A stretch of DNA of 64,000 bases, taken from Vescimonas cirricatena (lineage in GTDB: Bacteria; Bacillota; Clostridia; Oscillospirales; Oscillospiraceae). This document shows, one piece after another, positions 59,164 to 64,000 of the stretch. The notes under the pieces are model-generated. The model was not told where the DNA came from, searched no databases, and saw nothing but the letters and a program-made list of their open reading frames with translations. The translations under genes and the position numbers were made by a program. The DNA lies in NCBI RefSeq assembly GCF_020687045.1, contig NZ_JAJEPW010000001.1, positions 118,753-182,752 of the forward strand, read 5' to 3'. The first letter of the stretch is position 1; every line of letters starts with the position of its first letter.

Positions 59164-59477
59164 TAAGCAGTTTGTGCATTGCTGGTTTCCGCAGTTTTAG
59201 CATTGATACCTTATAATATAGGCTAAAAGCGATAAAGAAACAGTATCAGGGATGTTCTTCATGGCTCTACAATGTGCCAGTCCTTTTCATGGAAAATTTA
59301 TCCAATTTTTGACATTTTGGAGCTGACGCACTTTTTCACAAAAAAATATGCCTACAAACAACTACAATTTTTATACAACTTTTCGAGTGAAGCGGACGGT
59401 CAAATAGGACACAGGACGAATGATAAATAGTTTCAAAAACCCAGCAATTATGCGGATTTTGCGCACTACGGAGCGGC
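59164..59477. other. AT-rich non-coding boundary between element and chromosome
   Basis: No gene is supported here. The sequence is much richer in A/T than the chromosomal side. It holds an inverted repeat TTTTAGC/GCTAAAA around 59192-59235 over a TATAAT word, and three TACAA words at 59353, 59363 and 59374 (10-11 bp spacing). An attachment site, transfer origin or recombinase-binding array may lie here. Confidence 0.4.
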
Positions 59478-59972
59478 ATGGGGCGGGATGGAGAGAGCAA
59501 AATTTTATTCCCGACCATGAAGCCGTTGGATACCGACAAGAAGCCCGCAAAGCCCGCCGAGGCCGCTCCCACCGCTCCTGTCGTCGAAGAAAAGATCGAC
59601 TTCTCCAACGTGCAGATCGAACCGCTGTTCACCGACCTGGTGGATTTTGACACCTTCTCCAAGTCCGATTTCCGGGCCGTGAAGGTCAAGGAATGCGAAG
59701 CCGTGAAGAAGTCCAAAAAGCTCTTAAAGTTCGTTTTGGACGACGGAACCGGCGAAGATCGGGTGATTTTGAGCGGTATTCACGAGTATTATGAGCCGGA
59801 AGAGCTGGTTGGAAAGACCTGCATTGCAATCACCAATCTCCCGCCCCGGCCCATGATGGGCATCGAGTCCTGCGGTATGCTCATCTCCGCCGTGCACCAG
59901 GAAAACGGCCAGGAGAAGCTCCACCTGCTGATGGTCGATCCCCACATCCCCGCCGGAGCCAAGCTCTATTGA
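59478..59972 (+). pseudogene. metG: MetG C-terminal tRNA-binding domain fragment
   Basis: The frame encodes the C-terminal end of methionyl-tRNA synthetase: from ~residue 9 SKILFPTMKPLDTDKKPAKP (the linker), then the OB-fold tRNA-binding/dimerisation domain with DFRAVKVKECEAVKKSKKLLKFVLDDG, RVILSGIHEYYEPEELVGK and NLPPRPMMGIESCGMLISA. The catalytic and anticodon-binding parts (about 500 residues) are absent, and upstream in frame there are stops in AT-rich element sequence. The ATG at 59478 has no clear ribosome binding site. It is probably a fragment cut off by the insertion. GC-rich codon use matches the chromosome. Confidence 0.85.
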
Positions 59973-59981
59973 TGACCCCTG

Positions 59982-60009
59982 AAGCCCTCCGGCTTTCGCC
60001 GGAGGGCTT
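59982..60009 (+). terminator. Terminator after the metG fragment
   Basis: A perfect 12-bp stem (AAGCCCTCCGGC / GCCGGAGGGCTT) with a 4-nt loop; the tail is short and only A/T-rich. Confidence 0.75.
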
Positions 60010-60025
60010 ATATGAGAGAAGAAAG

Positions 60026-60730
60026 ATGAAAATGGAGAGAGAACACACGAAAGTACTTGATTTTGAAGCCGTCCGGGCCATTGCAGCCGAGACTCCGGAC
60101 AGCGAGCTCATCCGCTGAGTGGACGAGGCCCTGCGGGAAAAGTCCGGCTACACCCTGCCCCCCAAAATCCACATCTCCCAGCAGGACGGCGACTATTACA
60201 ACGTCATGCCCTGCATCTATGAGCGGGGCAACCTGGCCATGGTGAAGATGATCGGCCGCCACGGCCACGAAAACCGCATCATGGACCTGTTCCGTCAGGA
60301 CCCGGACGTGCATTTCGTCCTGTGCGACACCTATGAGGAGGTCATCGGCGGCTCTGACCTGGTGATCTCCGCCATTACCAAGGTTACGGAGAACTTCGTC
60401 ACCGACGAATACTTCAAGGAGGGCTGCACCGTCATCCCCATCTGCACCATGGGCTTCCAGAACTGCGACCTGTTCTTCGACCGGGTGTTCACCGATGAAA
60501 TGGAGCAGATCCGGGGCTTCAAGTATTTCGACCACTTCGCCCCCGTCACCACCAACGTCACCGACGTGCTCAACGGTGCCGCCCCCGGCCGCACGGATAA
60601 CGTCCAGCGCATTCTGGTGTATAACTACGGCATCGCCATCCATGACCTGGTCTTTGCCGCCAACATCTATGGCCGCGCCGCCGTTCCCGACACGCCGTAC
60701 CACTACTGCCGGAAAAAATACTTTATCTGA
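60026..60730 (+). pseudogene. Ornithine cyclodeaminase-family pseudogene
   Basis: The frame from ATG 60026 reads MKMEREHTKVLDFEAVRAIAAE up to LIR, then a TGA at 60116-60118, then VDEALREKSGYTLPPKIHIS and onward in the same frame. Family members (~330 residues) have a Rossmann domain with a GxGxxG loop in the middle; here IGRHGHENRIM near 60258-60290 joins directly to FVLCDTYEEVIGGSDLVISAIT, so ~90 residues including the NAD loop are missing. The end is normal (IPICTMGFQNCDLFFDRVF, YNYGIAIHDLVFAANIYGR). One nonsense codon plus one internal deletion make it non-functional. Confidence 0.85.
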
Positions 60731-60974
60731 TGCTTTTGGCGCACTATATTGTGTGAAAGCGCTATAAAAAGCTGCGGCGAAATGCTCTCTGCTGGTAAGA
60801 CAGTAAAATCAAATTTCTTGAAACAGGCATGATTTCGGTCATGCCTGTTCCGCTTTTAGCAGCTCGTCCAAGGGGATGTAGCCTACGAGGTCATGTTCGA
60901 TATGTACCCTCTGCCTGCTGCTCCTGTTCATGAATTCGCTGTTGCAGACCCTTGCCCCGCCGCCGGTGTCAAGG
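60731..60974. other. Non-coding stretch between the pseudogene and deoC
   Basis: It holds a strong hairpin (AACAGGCATGA / TCATGCCTGTT, 60822-60849), possibly the terminator of the pseudogene or of a reverse-strand transcript. A reverse-strand frame reading MNRSSRQRVHIEHDLVGYIP then LDELLKAEQA (about 60838-60930) may be a gene remnant; I do not recognise it. Confidence 0.4.
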
Positions 60975-61003
60975 TTTACAAAGGCGTTTTTTTCTGCTAC
61001 AAT
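60975..61003 (+). promoter_or_regulatory. deoC promoter
   Basis: TTTACA (60975-60980), a 17-bp spacer and TACAAT (60998-61003), about 50 bp before the deoC ATG. Confidence 0.7.
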
Positions 61004-61053
61004 GGGATTGTATCCGCAAAAATATGTACGGCATCCGAAAGGAGATTTTTATC

Positions 61054-61719
61054 ATGAACAACGAGCTCAAGCCCATTCTGGCCCGGGTGGACCACACCCT
61101 GCTGTCCCAGACGGCTACCTGGGACCAGATCCGGGCCATCTGCGACGACGGCGTGAAGTACGGCTGTGCCAGCGTGTGCATCCCCGCCTCCTATGTGAAG
61201 CAGGCGGCGGAGTATGTGGCGGGCAAGATCGCCGTGTGCACCGTCATCGGCTTCCCCAACGGCTACGACACCACCGCCTCCAAGTGCTTCCAGGCCACCG
61301 ACGCCGTGAACAACGGCGCGTCCGAAATCGACATGGTCATCAACATCGGCTGGGTGAAGGATGGCCTGTATGACCGGGTGCTGGAGGAGATCCGCGCCGT
61401 GAAGGACGCCTGCCAGGGAAAACTCCTGAAGGTCATCATCGAGACCTGCCTGCTCACCGACGCCGAAAAGGTGGAGATGTGCCGGGTGGTGTCCCAGTCC
61501 GGCGCGGACTATATCAAGACCTCCACCGGCTTCGGCGGCGGCGGAGCCACCCGGGAGGACGTGGCCCTGTTCAAGGCCCATGTGGCCCCCCATGTGAAGA
61601 TCAAGGCCGCCGGCGGCATCGCCAACCTGGACGACGCCCGGGACTTCATCGCCCTGGGGGCCGACCGTCTGGGCACCAGCCGCATCGTCAAGGCCGTGAA
61701 GGCCTTGGAACAGGAATAA
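61054..61719 (+). CDS. deoC: Deoxyribose-phosphate aldolase
   Basis: This 221-residue TIM-barrel class I aldolase cleaves 2-deoxyribose-5-phosphate to glyceraldehyde-3-phosphate and acetaldehyde in deoxynucleoside salvage. It has ARVDHTLLSQTATWDQI, KVIIETCLLTDAEK and the Schiff-base Lys in YIKTSTGFGGGGAT (~residue 155), and KAAGGIANLDDA. The start at 61054 has AAAGGAG 9 bp upstream. It precedes deoD, giving a nucleoside-catabolic pair. Confidence 0.95.
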   Translation: MNNELKPILARVDHTLLSQTATWDQIRAICDDGVKYGCASVCIPASYVKQAAEYVAGKIAVCTVIGFPNGYDTTASKCFQATDAVNNGASEIDMVINIGWVKDGLYDRVLEEIRAVKDACQGKLLKVIIETCLLTDAEKVEMCRVVSQSGADYIKTSTGFGGGGATREDVALFKAHVAPHVKIKAAGGIANLDDARDFIALGADRLGTSRIVKAVKALEQE

Positions 61720-61728
61720 TACACCCCC

Positions 61729-61829
61729 TGTCATTCGTAGGGGCGGACGACTCTGTCCGCCCCGGAAAACCCTGCGTCTCAAGAGCCGGAGAAGCGGATT
61801 GCCGCGTCGCTTCGCTCCTCGCAATGACA
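61729..61829. repeat. MITE-like intergenic repeat with inverted ends
   Basis: The ~101-bp segment begins TGTCATT and ends AATGACA. Inside are GGGGCGGAC/GTCCGCCCC (61740-61763) and the phrase GCGGATTGCCGCGTCGCTTC (61794-61813), a kind of intergenic repeat I recall from several Oscillospiraceae genomes. It lies between deoC and deoD. Confidence 0.55.
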
Positions 61830-61875
61830 GACCAGTCTCATTATAATTATATAGGATACAAGGAGGAACTCAGTC

Positions 61876-62595
61876 ATGTCTACCCCCCATAACAGCGCCG
61901 CCCCCGGCGCGTTTGCCAAAACCGTTCTGATGCCCGGCGACCCCCTGCGCTCCCAGTTCATCGCCGAAACCTTCCTGGAAAACCCCGTGCTGGTGAACAA
62001 CGTCCGGGGCGTCCAGGGCTACACCGGCGCCTATAAGGGCGTGCCCGTCTCCGTGATGGCCTCCGGCATGGGAATGCCCTCCATCGGCATCTACTCCCAT
62101 GAGCTGTACACCCAGTACGGCGTGGAGAACATCATCCGTGTCGGCTCCGCCGGGGCCATGCGGGCGGACCTGGAGCTGGGCAGCGTGGTGGCCGGTCAGG
62201 GCGCCTGCACCAACTCCAGCTTCGCCGACCAGTATGAGCTGGGGGTCCACTATGCCCCCATTGCCGACTTCGACCTGCTGATGGCCGCCGTGGAGTCCGC
62301 CCGGGAGCTGGGCGTGAAGATGCCCGTGGGCAATCTGTACTCCTCCGACACTTTCTATGACGCCGCCGGCCGCAACGACCGCATGAAGAAGATGGGCGTC
62401 ATGGCCGTGGAGATGGAGGCCGCCGCCCTGTACTGCACCGCCGCCTTCCTGGGCAAGCGGGCCCTGGCCATCTGCTCCATCAGTGACAACCTGGTGCTGG
62501 GCACCGAGCTGACCCCCCAGGAGCGGCAGACCACCTTCACCAACATGATGAAGATCGGCCTGGAGGCCGCCGTGAAAATGGCCCAGCGGGGTTAA
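61876..62595 (+). CDS. deoD: Purine-nucleoside phosphorylase (DeoD type)
   Basis: This 239-residue hexameric-type phosphorylase splits purine (deoxy)nucleosides into base and (deoxy)ribose-1-phosphate. It has KTVLMPGDPLRSQFIAE, GMGMPSIGIYSHELYTQYGVENIIRVGSAGAM, VEMEAAALYCTA and ICSISDNLVLG with the catalytic Asp. GGAGG precedes the ATG. With DeoC and the BMP lipoprotein downstream it forms a nucleoside uptake and salvage group. Confidence 0.96.
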   Translation: MSTPHNSAAPGAFAKTVLMPGDPLRSQFIAETFLENPVLVNNVRGVQGYTGAYKGVPVSVMASGMGMPSIGIYSHELYTQYGVENIIRVGSAGAMRADLELGSVVAGQGACTNSSFADQYELGVHYAPIADFDLLMAAVESARELGVKMPVGNLYSSDTFYDAAGRNDRMKKMGVMAVEMEAAALYCTAAFLGKRALAICSISDNLVLGTELTPQERQTTFTNMMKIGLEAAVKMAQRG

Positions 62596-62629
62596 GTCCG
62601 GCGAAAGACAGAACTTAGCACAAAAAAGG

Positions 62630-62658
62630 TTGCACTTTTCACCCCACCCTGCTATAAT
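62630..62658 (+). promoter_or_regulatory. Promoter of the BMP lipoprotein gene
   Basis: TTGCAC (62630-62635), a 17-bp spacer and TATAAT (62653-62658), about 50 bp before the ATG; AAAAGGAAGG serves as ribosome binding site. Confidence 0.8.
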
Positions 62659-62711
62659 GTGCTTATAAGGGGCGTTTCGCGCCCAAAATTAAAAAGGAAG
62701 GTAGATTCACC

Positions 62712-63884
62712 ATGAAAAAGTTTCTGGCAATGCTCCTTGCTGTGGTCATGGTCCTGTCTATGGCAGCCTGCTCCAAGCAGCCCGCCAAGGACCCCAACAA
62801 GGGCAGCGATGATCCCAACAAGACCGAGACCATCACCAATCCCGATCAGATCAACGACGAGATGACCTCCGAGGATGGCAAGTACGAGATCGCTTTCATC
62901 ACCGACGTGGGCCAGCTGAAGGATAAGTCCTTCAACCAGGGCACCTATGACGGCGTGAAGCTGTACGCTGCCAACAACAAGCTGTCCTATAAGTATTATC
63001 AGCCCGCCAACAAGGACCAGGCCACCGATGATGACCGTTACGAGGCCATGAAGGCCGCCGTGGAGAACGGCGCCAAGGTGGTTGTCTGCGCCGGCTTCAT
63101 GCAGGAAGGCGCTCTGCGCATGGCCGCCAAGGAATTCCCCAATGTCTCCTTCGTGTTCGTGGATGGTTATCCCATCACCGAGGAAGCCGACGTTGACGGC
63201 TCCCCCGTTCTGAAGAACGTTGCCGGTATCGCCTTCAAGGAAGAGCAGTGCGGCTATCTGGCCGGTTACGCTGTCGTCAAGGAAGGCTTCACCAAGCTGG
63301 GCTTCACCGGCGGTGGCGGCGGCACCAACCCCGCCTGCTGCCGTTACGGCTATGGCTTCGTCCAGGGCGCTGACGCCGCTGCCAAGGAGCTGGGCGTGAA
63401 GGTCGATATGAACTATTCCTGGCAGTATGGCGCCAGCTTCTCCGCTTCCCCCGAGCTGCAGACCATGGTTTCCGGCTGGTACGAGGCCGGCACTGAGGTC
63501 GTGTTCGCCTGCGGCGGCTCCATGTTCGCCTCCGTGGCCGCTGCTGCCGGCGCTGCCGACGGTAAGGTCGTGGGCGTGGACGTTGACCAGTCCACCGAGT
63601 CCGACACCGTCATTACCTCCGCTATGAAGGGCCTGGCCGACTCCGTGCAGTGGGCTCTGGGCAAGTTCTACAGCAACGAGTTCGCCTCCATCGGCGGCGT
63701 GGGCACCTCCCTGGGCGCCAACGAGAACGCTGTGGGTCTGCCCACCGCTACCTGGTCCCTGACCAAGTGGACTGTTGACGAGTACAACACCATGCTGAAG
63801 GATATCGTTGACGGCAAGATCACCATCGACAGCGATTACAACAACCTGAAGTCCACCGACAACGTCACCCTGAACATCATCTGA
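62712..63884 (+). CDS. BMP-family nucleoside-binding lipoprotein of an ABC transporter
   Basis: This 390-residue protein has a lipoprotein signal (lipobox LSMAAC, Cys20), a short acidic linker and a periplasmic-binding fold of the BMP/PnrA type (IAFITDVGQLKDKSFNQGTYDGVKLYA, VVCAGFMQEGALRMAAKEFP, GGGGGTNPACCRYGYGFVQGADAAAKELG). BMP proteins bind nucleosides for RbsA-like/BmpA transporters. The permease and ATPase genes would be expected to the right of the window. Its neighbours deoC/deoD support nucleoside uptake. Confidence 0.92.
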   Translation: MKKFLAMLLAVVMVLSMAACSKQPAKDPNKGSDDPNKTETITNPDQINDEMTSEDGKYEIAFITDVGQLKDKSFNQGTYDGVKLYAANNKLSYKYYQPANKDQATDDDRYEAMKAAVENGAKVVVCAGFMQEGALRMAAKEFPNVSFVFVDGYPITEEADVDGSPVLKNVAGIAFKEEQCGYLAGYAVVKEGFTKLGFTGGGGGTNPACCRYGYGFVQGADAAAKELGVKVDMNYSWQYGASFSASPELQTMVSGWYEAGTEVVFACGGSMFASVAAAAGAADGKVVGVDVDQSTESDTVITSAMKGLADSVQWALGKFYSNEFASIGGVGTSLGANENAVGLPTATWSLTKWTVDEYNTMLKDIVDGKITIDSDYNNLKSTDNVTLNII

Positions 63885-64000
63885 TCGTTCCGTCCGGACG
63901 TATAGCCAAAAAGGTTACATAAAATCCCGGGGGCGCCAAAGCGTGGAAAGCCCGTCTACGACGGTGAAAACGTCCGCACGGTGTCCGTGGAGTCGGTTCG
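63885..64000. other. Non-coding start of the next intergenic region
   Basis: No gene is identified in the last 116 bases; the sequence is GC-rich and may include the leader of an ABC-transporter gene to the right. Confidence 0.3.

Noticed and set aside
60008..60703. Reverse-strand 231-residue ORF opposite the cyclodeaminase remnant
   Set aside because: It is a GC-skew mirror frame rich in Val/Asp/His; the forward strand encodes clear cyclodeaminase homology.
60997..61824. Reverse-strand 275-residue ORF over deoC
   Set aside because: A mirror frame of the high-GC deoC codons; no start signal and no protein-like pattern.
1..64000. CRISPR array
   Set aside because: No regularly spaced repeats of 24-40 bp were found by reading; repeats present are operators, hairpins or duplicated promoters.

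Overview
The window looks like a low-to-mid GC mobile-element region inside a genome of the gut Clostridia (Oscillospiraceae/Lachnospiraceae type). The reasons are the Firmicutes-style ribosome binding sites (AGGAGG), the conjugation and cargo gene families, and the flanking chromosomal genes, which use strongly G/C-ending codons. Nothing here identifies the species.

There are three zones. (1) 1-16.7 kb is a cargo zone: a MATE pump with a divergent PadR repressor, a two-component system with two ABC ATPase-permease pairs plus a third permease broken by an amber codon, and a flavodoxin-ferredoxin protein with a TetR regulator. Three copies of one orphan winged-helix protein (1-238, 2553-2978, 14760-15182) each close one of these cargo units. 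(2) 16.8-59.1 kb is a block of about 40 genes, all read leftwards. From its upstream (right) end it holds two putative regulatory genes, a type IV secretion module (VirB2-like pilin, frameshifted VirB6-like protein, secreted VirB-associated protein, C39-peptidase protein, PrgI-VirB4 fusion, VirD4) and an S1-domain protein. Next comes an inserted RloA-RloB (AbiL-like) defence pair with its own promoter. Then follows a complete-looking Tad/Flp pilus module (TadE-like proteins, a secreted surface protein, prepilin peptidase, CpaB, CpaE/TadZ, CpaF, TadB, TadC, small pilin candidate). A long accessory tail follows, with an SSB, two sigma-like proteins, a DUF932 protein, a YkgJ-type protein, an AAA/DUF4143 ATPase and many unknown proteins. 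(3) 59.48-64 kb is chromosomal and reads rightwards: the C-terminal tRNA-binding domain of MetG cut off at the element boundary, a broken ornithine-cyclodeaminase gene, and a nucleoside-salvage group (deoC, deoD, BMP-family nucleoside-binding lipoprotein).

The most striking points are the joining of a T4SS and a Tad pilus in one co-directional element, and a duplicated promoter design (two TTGGCA boxes 22 bp apart, each 35 bp from its -10) that drives the VirB2 operon and the start of the Tad operon. There is also a structured, terminator-ended leader before ssb and a run of intrinsic terminators between co-directional genes. No relaxase, integrase, tRNA, rRNA or CRISPR array was recognised. 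The element probably continues left of base 1.

All family assignments come from reading motifs in the translated sequence; no database search was run. Domain names such as DUF4313, DUF3268, DUF4320, DUF932, DUF5697, DUF6100, DUF6133 and DUF6550 are recalled from memory and are marked as such.
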